DNA from: Diphasiastrum complanatum
Taxonomy: Eukaryota; Streptophyta; Lycopodiopsida; Lycopodiales; Lycopodiaceae
Length of the DNA stretch: 64,000 bases
Direction: 5' to 3'
NCBI GenBank assembly: GCA_029204225.1
Contig: CM055092.1
Coordinates: forward strand, 70,442,838 to 70,506,837
The notes beneath the pieces were generated by a model, which made no database searches, was not told where the DNA came from, and saw only the letters and a list, made by a program, of their open reading frames with translations. Within the stretch, counting starts at the first letter, position 1. Each line of letters opens with the position of its first letter. This document shows positions 33,365 to 44,298 of the stretch, one piece after another. The position numbers and the translations under genes were made by a program.

Positions 33365-34213
33365 GAGTTTCTTCTGACCTGAATTTGGTCACAAGATGAT
33401 GAAGGAACACTACGATTTCTAGCTTTGCCAGCTCGTATCCTGCGCATTGTCTGGCCCTCCTCCAAATACCATAAAGTTGTTGATGGTCGGAGACATGGTC
33501 TGGTTCCATATGAAATACATGAGTCTATTAATAGTAAGCACATAGACTTATTGCAATTTGTATGATGCAATAGTAAGCACCTAGACTTATTGCAATTTGT
33601 AAGATGCAGCGAGCGAGCATACAGAAAGAATGAATGAAAGTTGACACGGTTAAAGAAACTGTGCCTGTTGAGTACCTTCCAACGCCATGGGTTGAACGCC
33701 AAAGGGTCTTCGTAGATGTCTCCATCAAGGTGCACCGCACGGGCGTAAGCGAACACAGTCCATCCTTTTGGGATAGTGTAGCCTGATGAGGAAATTCAGT
33801 ACAGTACGGCCTTTAGTATTATGTTCAAGAAATTAGTAGCACTCCAAGCAAGGAGTTAAGCCTTTAACCATTGATCAACGGACCGCACCCATCTAATTCT
33901 TCTGTTCTCGTAATTCATTTTGAGATTTCTCTTAGCACTTGAACTATCCGAACATACAAGTACCTTGATACTGAATGTCCTCTATTGGTGTGCGGTATAA
34001 TCCATGACTGACGTTTGTAAGTCTGAGCGTCTCATAGATAACCTGTAGAAGCAAAAGCAGGACGAAGAGTATGGAAAAGTAAGGCCTAGGCAATTGATCT
34101 CGGGGTTAAACTGGGAGAAAAAGATTTAATGCTGCAGGCTGCTTACGTGCAATGTAAAAGGCATGCTATTCTTGTAGTCATCCCATGACAGTCTTTCCCC
34201 CTTTCGGTTTCTT
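33365..34213 (-). pseudogene. Cytochrome P450 pseudogene, 3' half
   Basis: Four exons are visible. Exon 34213-34147 reads GERLSWDDYKNSMPFTLH. Exon 34042-33964 is the K helix, VIYETLRLTNVSHG with the ExxR pair. Exon 33782-33676 holds GWTVFAYARAVHLDGD and DPLAFNPWRWK (the PERF-equivalent). Exon ~33500-33365 has NNFMVFGGG, then ARQCAGYELAKLEIVVF, the haem-binding Cys loop. Splice sites GT/AG flank the first three. One base is lost between FGGG and ARQC (frameshift). The gene lacks everything before the I helix, exactly what lies at 5174-5733. Its end after VTKFRSEE is replaced by the gypsy element, and its start abuts a copia LTR piece. Family: clan 85, probably steroid/terpenoid oxidation (inference). 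Confidence 0.88.
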
Positions 34214-34593
34214 TCGTGAGAGAACTGTATTTCTCTCACGCCAACGCACTGTGTGGATATGCATGCAGTGCTTGAAGAATCAAAGAAATCAATAGATGAT
34301 CTTGTAGCCTTTGTGCACATCTGATCTTGAATGCAAATGTGTCTGCTATTATTCGTGTGTCTGATTTTCCCATTCATTTCAATTATGCACATTGGTTGAA
34401 TTTGTTGAATGTTGCATTAATTTATAAATGTAGATCAGCAGTGTCTGACTACATTTTGGAGGACTGTAGGAGTGATTTAGTTGGCAGTGTCTAGCAACCA
34501 CATTTGAACTCCATCTGAAACAAGTTGAATCGCGGTTGCTTCGCTTTCGTGAATATTTCACGACTGCAAACACATTTTTTCGCATCCTCATCA
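34214..34593 (+). repeat. Copia 5' LTR, 3' part only
   Basis: Aligns with 38335-38733 of the 3' LTR and ends ...cgcatcctcatca directly before the primer-binding site. The first ~289 bp of the LTR are missing here and are found reversed at 5899-6172. It begins in a 10-bp inverted repeat (cgtgagagaa/ttctctcacg). Confidence 0.9.
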
Positions 34594-34594
34594 T

Positions 34595-34606
34595 TGGTAT
34601 CAGGGC
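34595..34606 (+). promoter_or_regulatory. Copia primer-binding site
   Basis: TGGTATCAGGGC one base after the LTR is a near match to the initiator tRNA-Met site TGGTATCAGAGC used by plant copia elements. Confidence 0.85.
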
Positions 34607-34688
34607 CTTCCTACCTATCTTGTCATAATCTGACATAGCCAAGAAGCTATCAGATCCAGGAGGCCAAGCATTCAAACAAACAACATCA

Positions 34689-37600
34689 ATGAGGGAACAA
34701 ACTTTAGAAGCAATGACTTCAATTAGTAGCATGCAGAGCAAGATCTACACAATTCTTGATTCTTTAGGATCTAACTTTCTAGTCTGGAAAGTTAAGACAT
34801 CACTCATACTCAAGGGCGAAGGTTTATTCCCCTGGGTGGATGGCACAGAAGAGATGAACATCAGGCAAGGAGCTACGCAAGTGGAGGGAGAAAAATGACA
34901 AGGCATTAGCTTTTGCTATCATCTTCCATCGAAGATAGTCTCACACTTGACTTGGCTACACTCTCCAAAGCTAAGGAGATGTGGGATGCATTGCTCACTA
35001 GATTTCAAAAAAAATCAAGAAGTCAAATCATGATGCTGGAAGATCAGTTGACGAATTTACAGTGGGACGAGAAGGACCTCACTTCTTTCATAAGGAAAAC
35101 GAAGGATCTATTCCTATCACTACATAACTCTGGAGCAGAGAATGCAGTGTCAGCTGAGAAGCAGCTCACGTACCTGTTGAGAGCCTCACCCAGATCATTC
35201 CAGACGATGAGGACCCTGCTCGCGAAAGATCCTACCATGAACCTCGAAAAGGCGATTGTTGAGATCTGAGAGGAAGTCGAGGCCAGAGAACATCTTGATC
35301 ACAAGGATGGCTCTGACTAGGCCCTCTATGACAACAAAGAAAAATCCAAGAAACAATTTAAGCCTAAGAGGGAGTCAAATCAGAGGCAGCATCGTGATTA
35401 GCAAGTAGAGGGAACAACCAAAAGCAGCTGGAAGAGCAAAGGGAGGTCAAAGCAATAGGTGCAGACAAGAAGACTTGTGTGAGATGCAGAAGAGACAGAC
35501 ATACAGTAGATACATGCTGGCTCAATCCGAAGATTGAGTGTATTCACTGCCACAAGAAGGTCACGCAGCTGTGGATTGCCACCAAAACCTGAGAAACAAA
35601 TCAGTGCAGAACAAAGAGGAGAACAGTAACAGTTCATCCTATGTCAAGGAGCCCGAGAGCTCGAAAATGGGAGCAGAAAGAACGAACAGAAATTGTTCGA
35701 CTGCCTACATCTGTGAAGACGTGTGTGAAGTATCAACATCTGACACACATGAGGTGATTCTAGATTTAGGAGCCACCTCACACTTTGTGACATCAAGACG
35801 AATAATGTCTGATTTCATAAGTGCAGATCCTTCAAGATTCATAGTTATTGGAGAAGGATCTAAACATCAAGTGAACAGTATTGGTTCACTATGGCTCAAC
35901 ACCAACGACAAAGACAGATGACTCAAAGACGTTCTGTTCGTGCCTACACTGTAGCAAGAATAGTAGATGCAGGGATGCGTGTGACATTTTCTGACGAAGC
36001 ATGCAACATGATTGACGCCAGTACCAGCATTGATCACTCAAGGTAGAAGGAAAGGAAACCTATATCATCTAAAGGTATGCCTTTGCAGATCAGGTGCATT
36101 AGACTCATGATGACTCGCCAGACACTCTGTGGGCACAGAAGACTCTATCACATAAACTCAATGGCACTTTACCAAGCAAGCCATCATGGAGCGATAACAG
36201 GGGTCAACATCTCGAATGCAACCAGTTCGACCACCTGTGATGCATGTTTGAAAGGGCAAGATGTCATGCACTCCATTCATCAAAGACTCCTACAGAACGA
36301 CTAAGATTCTGGAGTTAGTGCATTCTGACATTTGCAGACCATTCAATGTGATCTTAGTAGGAGGTTCAAAATATTATTATAACCTTCATTGATGATTATA
36401 GCAAATTTTCCAGAGTGTACTTTATTCAGAATAAATCTAAAGCACTTGACAAATTCACAGAATATGTGAATTGGGCTGAAAGATGTACAGGCAGCAAAGT
36501 GAAGCAGATCAGGATAGATCGAGGTGGCGAATACACCTCAAATCATTTCACTGACTTTTGCAATGATTGTGGCATCCTTCACAGAAGGACTACAGTGTAC
36601 ACACCGCAACACAATGGTGTTGCGGAAAGAAAGAACATGACCCTGATGGAAGCAGCCAGATGTATGATGGCCTACTCGAAGGCTCCAAGGGTACTGTGGG
36701 CTGAAGCAGTTGCTACAGCCGCATACATCCAGAATAGGACAGGCAAGTCTGGTGTTCCTCACACGACACCACATGAGCTATGGTGGGGTAGAAAGCCCAA
36801 CCTGTCTCATGTCAGAATCTTTGGCTGTGCAACTTATGCACATATTCCAGATAAGCTTCAAAAGAAGCTTGATGAGAAAGCCAAGCAGGGATTTCTAGTA
36901 AGTTATGACAACAATTCGTCATACTACATAGTCTACATGCCAGAGAGAACACTGTGAAAACAGTGAGAGATGTTAGATTTGATGACAGCAGGACAATGGC
37001 CAATGACAATCCTGTCAGCTATGAAGTTTTGAAGAGACAATACTATGACCTACCACAAGTGACAGAGGGCAGTAGAGGACGAACACGAAAACGAAGATTT
37101 TTGAGTCGTTTCCCATTCGAGCGACAAATCTGAAGAAAAAAGATTTAAATCTATTACTATAGTTTCTGGGCATCTCTCAAGGACAACTGTAAAAGCGTCT
37201 TAGGAGGATGCACCATCACATCAGGAGCAGCAGTTCTCTGGGTCAGCAAAAAACGAAGAGCGCCAGTAAGATATGTGCCAGATAGCTCAGCTTCCATATC
37301 AGAAGAGTTCTGAGAATTCAGTGATGAACCAAAGACTTTCGAGGAAGCAATTGAAAGTCTTGAAAATGACAGATGGATCCAAGCCATGAATGAAGAGATG
37401 GAGTCCAGGAGGAAGAACTAGGTATGGACGTTGGAGCCATTACCACATAAGTGCAAGACTGTCAAATGCAAATGGGTTTTCAAGCTTAAATACGGACTAG
37501 ATGGGTATGTGACAAAATACAAGACAAGGCTTGTAGCGAAGGAATTCTCTCAGAGATATGATATTGACTACTCTGAAACCTTCTCTCCTGTTGTCAAACA

Positions 37601-37854
37601 TTCATCGCTACGTCTGTTATTTGCATATGCTGCAACTTATGACCTCAGGATCCACATTGTGGATGAGAAGACAACCTTCTTGCATGGCGAACTAGACAAA
37701 GAGGTCTATATGGATCAACTCCCATAATATGTCTCAAATTCACTTTCTGACTATGCATGCAGAATGCATAGAAGTATCTATGGTCTGAAACAATCAGCCC
37801 GACAATGGTACAAGAAGAAAGATCAAGCCCTAAAATCATTAGGATTCAAGCACA
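34689..37854 (+). pseudogene. Ty1/copia gag-pol, degraded
   Basis: Gag begins near 34689 (MREQTLEAM; SLGSNFLVWKVKTSLILKGE) and goes on at 34913-35269 (AKEMWDALLTRFQKKSRSQI). Two zinc knuckles follow: CVRCRRDRHTVDTC, and one starting CIHCHKK and ending GHAAVDC. The protease motif is DLGATSHFV, where DSGAT is expected. Pre-integrase at 36140-36270 has CDACLKGQD. Integrase (36310-36957) has VHSDICRP, RIDRGGEYTSNHF and HNGVAERKNMTLMEAARC. A 60-bp RNase H-like piece at 37191-37255 precedes reverse transcriptase (CKWVFKLKYGLDG; FSPVVKHSSLRLLF; VDEKTTFLHGELDKEVYMDQ; SIYGLKQSARQWYKK). The YVDD part and real RNase H are deleted at about 37855. Many stops and frameshifts. Confidence 0.88.
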
Positions 37855-38045
37855 ACCTAACGAAAAGACACAAACATGAAAGATTTGCGAACAAGAATCT
37901 TTTGCGGTACAACACAAAAAAGTCAGATGACGGAAACGAAACCAATGATGCGACACGAAAAATGTCATAAGACCTTTTCTGCCCTCACGCTCCAAAGAGT
38001 ACCAGCAAAGATCATGCAAGTACCCAGAAGTACAAATATCTAATC

Positions 38046-38733
38046 TGATGGCATGACGTCAGCAGATACACTCTAGGTCGTGGCTAATCCACCACTCTTG
38101 TAATTTCTTGGTTAGTTCTAGATGCTTAATCTTTCTAATCTTAAAGTTACATAGAGCGACTATATACTTATTGGATGACACTTAACACTTGACAGAACAG
38201 ACACAGATGAAGTACTCTGATGCTAGTAAGCAATCAAGACGAAATACAGACAAGAAGTCCACCTACGTCCTAGACGAGCTATGTGATCATCATCCATAGT
38301 GATCCACAAGTCTGCTAGTAAGCAAGACATCCACTCGTGAGAGAATTGTATTTCTCTCATGCCAACACACTGTGTGGATATGCATGCAATGCTTGAAGAA
38401 TCAAAGAAAATCAATAGATGATCTTGTAACCATTGTGCACATGTCTTCTTTTACGTTGTATGATCTTGAATGCAAATGTGTTTGCTGTTATTCGTGTGTC
38501 TGATTCTCCCATTCATTTCAATTCTGCACATTGGTTGAATTTGTTGAGTGCTGCATTAATTTATAAACGTAGATCAACGGTGTCTGACTACATTCTGGAG
38601 GACTATAGGAGTGATTCAGCTGGCAGTGTCCAGCGACCACATCTGAACTCCATCCGAAACTTGTTGAATCACGGTTGCTTCGCTTTCGTGACCCGTTTCG
38701 TGACTGCGAAAACATTTTTTCGCATCCACATCA
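38046..38733 (+). repeat. Copia 3' LTR (copy A)
   Basis: TGATGGCATGACGTCA to ...cgcatccacatca, with TGATG/CATCA inverted ends, 688 bp. It is the reference LTR for the fragments at 5899-6172 and 34214-34593 and for 49994-50588. The 3' flank (gtgtggtccaaacatgcc) is identical to that of 50588, so the two 3' LTRs are copies from segmental duplication, not separate insertions. Confidence 0.9.
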
Positions 38734-40162
38734 GTGTGGTCCAAACATGCCAATTATTGTGCTAATAAATGATATAATATCATCCAATGTGTTTGATTTT
38801 GTATATCATTTTCTAGAATGCAAGTATTTCCAAGATTATTAGCATCAACAACAAACGGGTTGGGGAAATACAATGTGATATGGAGAGGGTGATACATGGC
38901 CAATTAGTATGTAAAAGCCACCCTCTCATCTTAGAATTTATCCTCTGCTAAGATCTTGACTATGTAAGAAGTTAGAAAGGTTTGGGAAAGGCCAAGAAGT
39001 GTTACAATCAGATGTGTTTAAAAAAACTAGGAGAGTCCCATGACAACATCATCCAATGTGTTTGATTTTGTATATCATTTGCTTGAATGCAAGTAATTTC
39101 CACGATTTAAAGATGTGCCTTGATGAATGGCTGTATAGGCGATATAGATTATAGAATTTTATAAATTTCAAGAAGGAAATTCTATGTTGGATTGAACTTT
39201 GTCTTCTATGCTAAGAAAGACCCATGCTAGCATTAAGTGCCATACTATAACATCATATATTGGTACTTCTATATCTTCCTTGAGTGATTAAAGACCAGAA
39301 TTATCTTCATGCACACTATCTTGACAAAAGCATTTCTTGAAGGAATTCAACCACTAAAACTCTTCTTGATTCCTGTAGACAAATCTAGCTTATTTGGTGC
39401 CTAATATAGCCTCAAAAGAAAAATCTTGAAGCTTATGTGGCATTAAAATGATATATTTACTTTGAGAAGATATCTCCAAGATTTTGTCTTGCAATAATGA
39501 CAATAATAACTTTCGCAAGAAAGACCAGCTGCTCTCAGAATTTCCCATACTTGTGGGCTGACCGAAAGGCTAGTAGTTTTCAGGTGCGTAATGGTGGATT
39601 TTGCTAACCAACCTTTTTCACCCTTCTGATATTGATGTTAGATGAGATTCACTAGTTTATTGAAGGTGGCATGAGGACACCATGAAAATCTATAGAAAGA
39701 TAAGCTTATAAAATATATTTCCGGTTGGTTCACAACCATTATGGAGGAATGGTGGGACATTTATAGTCAGCAATAACGGTGATGCTTGTATTGTATTTCT
39801 TGCTAATTTTTTTCAAGTTCATTATTTGATGATATTCTACTGCTGCCATTTCAAAATCTCAAAACGTAACTCTTCTGCACAAGATCATAAAAAATGATGA
39901 TGATTTTCTTCCATTCTGACCACATGCAGAACAGAAAGGTAGTCTTATGATAAGACAAAACCTATGATTGCTAATGTGTATTCACATAACTACGACTCAT
40001 TCCCATCAAGATACATGAAATCCAATGAGACATATGATACCTTATCACGAACCTGAATAATTTATATTTGATTGCTCTCTAGCTCTACTCCATGTATCAA
40101 CATGATAGATATTGGACCAAACAGAAATGATTTTTTGTTCGATGAGTAAACTGGAATAGAAT

Positions 40163-40469
40163 TGTTAGCATGTGTGACCAAAACACAGCCTACGGATGTC
40201 AGAGGTGGCAGAGGTTGATATGTTTACGAAATTGGCTCCATATGCAGGATTCTAAAAGATTATGGGTTTTTCTCTTGTATGTTAGTCCAGCATGGCAATC
40301 CATGCAACCATTTTCTTGGCATGTACGCTCCCTTTCTATGCTATATAAGCACTCTACGTTGGCTGTCAATGTAGCGAATATCTCTCTATCTCTCTCTCTC
40401 TCTCTTTCTTTCTTTCTGCCTGCCTGCTCTCTCTTGGTTTTCCAGCAAGTGCTGTGAGATAACCCAACA
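40163..40469 (+). mobile_element. Solo LTR of a copia element, with TSD
   Basis: TGTTAGCATGTGTGACC to ...GATAACCCAACA, 307 bp, flanked on both sides by agaat (40158-40162 and 40470-40474), a 5-bp target-site duplication. It includes a CT-rich tract at 40381-40420 and a TATATAAG-like box near 40341. The same LTR bounds the element at 52018-53613. Confidence 0.9.
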
Positions 40470-40744
40470 AGAATTTCACGTGCGCGATGCTGGATATCCA
40501 CGATGGATCATGGAAACAATATGCTTTATTGCAATGGTAACAAGTTCTAGACTGAATTAAGTTGTGAAATTTCTGCATTTGGAATATGATGGAATAGGCT
40601 CCTACAGACTGCACGCCTCTTTTACGTTTATGTTTGAAGAATCAAAAAAATTTCTAACTCCGATATATATCTACCAGAAAGTGTTGAAAATCATCTGTGA
40701 AGTTTGTTTGTAATGAGCAATATTGAGAAATATGCCATTCCTCA

Positions 40745-41048
40745 TTAGAACTGATTTCCACTGAACGTTTGACCAAACTGCCAATTTAAAGGGGCAACAT
40801 CGTAAGACGTGATTTGCATTCCATCGGCTGTCGTGACTTGAAAGGATAAACTTTGGCCTACTAGTACAGTGTTACATTCCCAGTTCTGTCCCCAGTTTCG
40901 CTTCATGCTAATCCAGCCCGTTTTGCAACCTTTAACTGAAACAGCAGATATGTCGCCCACGCCACCCACATTACTGACCAGCACGAGATTAAACCAGGGG
41001 TTGCCGTGGATGGTGAAACGGATACCTCCTTGTTTTTGGCATGGCACT
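40745..41048 (-). pseudogene. Alpha-expansin exon 3, stranded by inversion (copy A)
   Basis: The minus strand after cttgtag encodes the expansin C-terminal (carbohydrate-binding) domain: [38 protein letters not shown] and [13 protein letters not shown]. It ends with TAA where copy B has Tyr then TGA. Exons 1-2 of the same copy lie at 42083-42681 on the opposite strand, so no normal transcript can join them. Confidence 0.93.
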
Positions 41049-41460
41049 CTACAAGCATCAATCATATATTTCAGACTTTTGACGTCAAAAGGTTATAATT
41101 GCTAAAATTTTAAGCTACTAATCTCTAGAAATGTGACCATCTTGGCATCATTTTTCCATGTCACCTTTGCCTTGACCATTTTTGTTTCGATTGGTGCAAA
41201 GGGTAGACTGGAATGTTAGAGTCCAATGCATGCTCTTAGTAGGCTTACCAATTCTTTGGCAAAGATCATTTGATATAAGTTGCAACATCCTTTTTTACCA
41301 GACAATGTTTTGCACATAATTTTTGTATGCATATAGCTCACAGTTGCAAACTTGAAAAAACATCTTGAATTGAACCTCATTTGAGCTATAAATGTCATGT
41401 TCCTTGAGCTGTAGAAAATATTAGGATAGAGGGGTAAAAATATTAGGATTTCTTTACGTC

Positions 41461-41570
41461 AGGTGGTGCATTTCTTTTCGTGCGTTCCGAGCACTCTCAT
41501 CCCTCGGGCTATGCCCTTGGGATCACGAGGGATTCACTTGCTAGAATGCCCTCAAATGAATGCACCACCT
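41461..41570. mobile_element. 110-bp foldback (MITE-like) element upstream of expansin
   Basis: Perfect 12-bp terminal inverted repeats (AGGTGGTGCATT ... AATGCACCACCT). The interior also pairs imperfectly over most of its length, so RNA or single-stranded DNA could form a long hairpin. It lies about 510 bp before the expansin ATG. Copy B has it at 55739-55849. No clear target-site duplication. A MITE or a hairpin RNA precursor are the two options. Confidence 0.6.
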
Positions 41571-42082
41571 ATTACATTAACACTTTTGGATTTGATGAAC
41601 AAAACTGATCCCCTCCATTTTCTTCAACAAAAGCAAAAAATAGAAAATAAAACCATATAATGAATAGTGTGGTGGATAAAAATTTTGAATCAATTTGGCG
41701 CCATTTCACCCGTCGCATGTCCACGTAATCAGCAGCAACCCTAAATTGAAGAAGACCATAATAATGATCCTCTTCTCTTTTTCTCATTCCCTGCTGCTCT
41801 CACTATTTTCGCGCATTACGATCCTCCTCCTCCGGCTACTCTTCTACTAAGAGCACCGATCTCAGAGGGTTCATTTACCTACTCTGCAATCAAGGTCAAC
41901 GCAGCATTGCAATAAGGTAAGGGCACCATCTTTGATGAACGTAGAGGCCTCACGCGCATCAGCGTATGAGCATTGCATTGCCATCCCTGCGGCATGTCTT
42001 ACTCGGTTTATTATAACTTAACAGTCGATATAGGTGACTCAGCCGGTGGGTACGTACCTGTGTATCTTTTTGTGGCAGGAGA

Positions 42083-42681
42083 ATGGATCGTTCCATGACA
42101 CTATCAGCTTCATTGGCGACGATGTTAATTCTAAGCTGTTACCAAGGTTCGCAAGCACAAGATTCATCTGAATCCTCTTGGAATGAAGCACATGCTACCT
42201 TCTATGGAGGCAGTGACGCAACAGGCACAATGGGTAAGTCACTCGCCTTACATGTGCAAGGAGAGAACACATTGTTTAGCAGCAACAATTATTTGAACTT
42301 TGAATTCCTTAATGACACTCTTCGAGTCATACTTCTCGTTGTAACCTCTCTGCTGTGATTAGATGGCGCATGCGGATATGGCAACCTCTACAGCCAGGGT
42401 TACGGTACAAATACAGCAGCACTCAGCACGGTATTGTTTAAGAATGGTGCAGCTTGCGGTGGATGCTACGAAATCAAGTGTTGGAACGATACCCAGTGGT
42501 GCAACCCTGGAAACCCATCTGTGTTTATTACGGCTACAAACTTATGCCCTCCAAACAACGCCCTTCCGAATGACAATGGAGGTTGGTGCAACGTTCCCAG
42601 AGAGCACTTTGATATGTCACAGCCGCCGTTCTCTCAAATCGCTTTTTGGCGTGCAGGCATTGTACCTGTTCTCTATCGAAG
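42083..42681 (+). pseudogene. Alpha-expansin exons 1-2 (copy A), separated from exon 3
   Basis: Exon 1 is 42083-42233 (signal peptide, [14 protein letters not shown]), ending ATGG|gtaagt. Exon 2 is 42363-42681 ([36 protein letters not shown]), ending CGAAG|gtagca. The residues are nearly identical to copy B, so the break is recent. A 5' untranslated exon may end at aataag|gtaagg (41918) with an acceptor at ggcag|gag (42079). The downstream exon needed to finish the protein is on the other strand at 40745-41048. Confidence 0.93.
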
Positions 42682-43032
42682 GTAGCAGCCTAAAAAGTCG
42701 TCTTTCCTTCGTAGATATACTCTGCGACTTGCCGAATGTTGCATATCTCATTTGAGGTCACCGAATTTTATTGTCAATATTAGCTAGCACTATATAATTT
42801 CAGTCACAATCTACGATTAACTTATCGCTATTGTAAGATACTGTAACCTATTCATGCACTTGGTTATTCTGATCTGTTCGACATAGCCTGGAACTAAAAT
42901 TTATTTGTAATCAATGATTGAGAACTGCTGCTAGTACGTTTCAGCATTCGCTATAATTGGGATATATGCATTCAAACGGATGCGTTCCTGCACTTCCTAT
43001 ATCATAATATTATATTGCTATATGATATTCAG

Positions 43033-43774
43033 TTGAATTGTTATTTCAAAACATAATAACTTGTTATGGTTGTCCATTCAATTTAGTAAGTGACAAAGTA
43101 ACTCATTTTATGAATGGGACTATACAAGTCCTAACGGAAAATATTATGATTAAGCATCGAAAGACCACACCTTACAATCTGAAAGTAAATAGTCTAATAG
43201 AACGAGCAAATGCTATGCTTTGTAAATTTTTGAATAAGATCACCAAAGCGCATTCGTCGGGCTAAGATAAAAAGTTATCCTCTGTTTTGTGGGGTTATCT
43301 GAATACATAGAATATAACAAGAACTCCATTTTATTTGGTATATGGTATATATTTGATCCTAGCTATAGAATTTGGAGTTCCAAGTTATAGAATTGAAGAT
43401 CAAGAAATAATATCGATAAAAGATAGTGTACAACATCAACTTTGAATTCTCGACAAATTAGAAGAAAGTTGTGAAAGTTGTGAAAGTTGTGGAAGAAAAT
43501 CTACAATTCGACAATTAAAAAGGTCGTACTTAAAAAGGAGAACTATACTTTATGGTACAATACTCGACAAATTAAATTTCTTGGAAAACTACATGCCAAA
43601 TGGATGGCACCTTATAAAGTTTTTGACAATGGATCATTTCAAGTAGCAGACTTGGAAGGAAATTTACAGCCTACCAGAGTCAATGGATTTAGGCTCATGA
43701 AATATTATTCATGGAAGGTTGAGTTTTATTGGTCTATTTATTTATTTGCACCATTATTGTTTGAATCTCACTAA
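43033..43774 (+). pseudogene. Ty3/gypsy integrase fragment (copy A)
   Basis: LFQNIITCYGCPFNLVSDKV and THFMNGTIQ cover the second catalytic Asp. VNSLIERANAMLCKF is at the third site, where NGQAERAN is usual. The C-terminal domain at 43540-43710 reads LGKLHAKWMAPYKVFDNGSF and TRVNGFRLMKYY. The first residues of the fragment (WKNDAKMV) have been carried off by the inversion and sit reversed at about 41140-41180. Confidence 0.85.
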
Positions 43775-44298
43775 GTTGTCATTGTTGAGAAATTTTCTAA
43801 ATATCTTAGCAATATTGCCAAATCTTACTTTATTAAAACTTTTTGCCACGTATATATATGACCATGTTTATTGGTATTAGTGTGTAGTTAAGATTGTGTA
43901 TGTAGAACGACAGTGCAACCTACGTTTGACACATGTACATGGTCAATTTGCATCACTGCCTATTGCATTGATCATGCATTTTCTTCCTCGCTTTTCTTTT
44001 AACACTGTTTATGTCATTTTACTTATACCTCGCAATGATTTTGTGTTTGTTCATCTTTTTACTTGCTTGCATGAATTGACTATTGTTATGGTCACTATTA
44101 AGGTCTTGCTTGCACTCAATTGTATTCACTAACGATCGTAATGCAAGATTATTATTTATTGTAAGTTGTTGCTTGCATCTGCTTCGTGCTGTTTTGTGAA
44201 TTTGCTTTTCAAGAAATAATGACGTCTACCAGCGATCATAAAGCAACACCAATGAATTGGAAAGTGCGCCGCCCAATTAAGATAGAATCAATTAGAAC

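Larger units (their letters stand above)
20667..33365 (-). mobile_element. Ty3/gypsy composite: LTR-internal-LTR-partial internal
   Basis: LTRs at 20667-21422 and 29583-30328 (about 750 bp, TG...CA) enclose a minus-strand internal region. The primer-binding site is at 29578-29559 and the polypurine tract (reverse of gtatcccccacc) at 21423. To the right of the second LTR, internal sequence starts again at the polypurine tract and runs to about 33365. There it meets a P450 exon. So two tandem elements share an LTR and the outer one is truncated. The coding order on the minus strand is gag, (protease/RT deleted), RNase H end, integrase, long extra ORF. No TSD could be tested because the right side is truncated. 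Confidence 0.85.
41143..43032. other. Inverted segment within copy A
   Basis: Relative to copy B (54283-56170) this block is reversed. The left junction joins 'aatctctagaaatgtgac' to 'catcttggcatcattttt', which is the reverse of the integrase reading in B. The right junction joins 'atatgatattca' to 'gttgaattgttatttc'. Both the expansin gene and the integrase frame cross these points unbroken in B. Confidence 0.92.
37855..43466. repeat. Segmental duplication copy A
   Basis: Matches copy B (49805-56617) from the copia 3' tail and LTR through segment-C-like DNA, the expansin gene and a gypsy integrase piece, with a low level of differences. In A the interval 41143-43032 is inverted relative to B. 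The insertion at 40163-40469 is a solo LTR where B has a longer element. Similarity ends where A has 'gttgtgaaa' repeats (43466). Confidence 0.85.
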
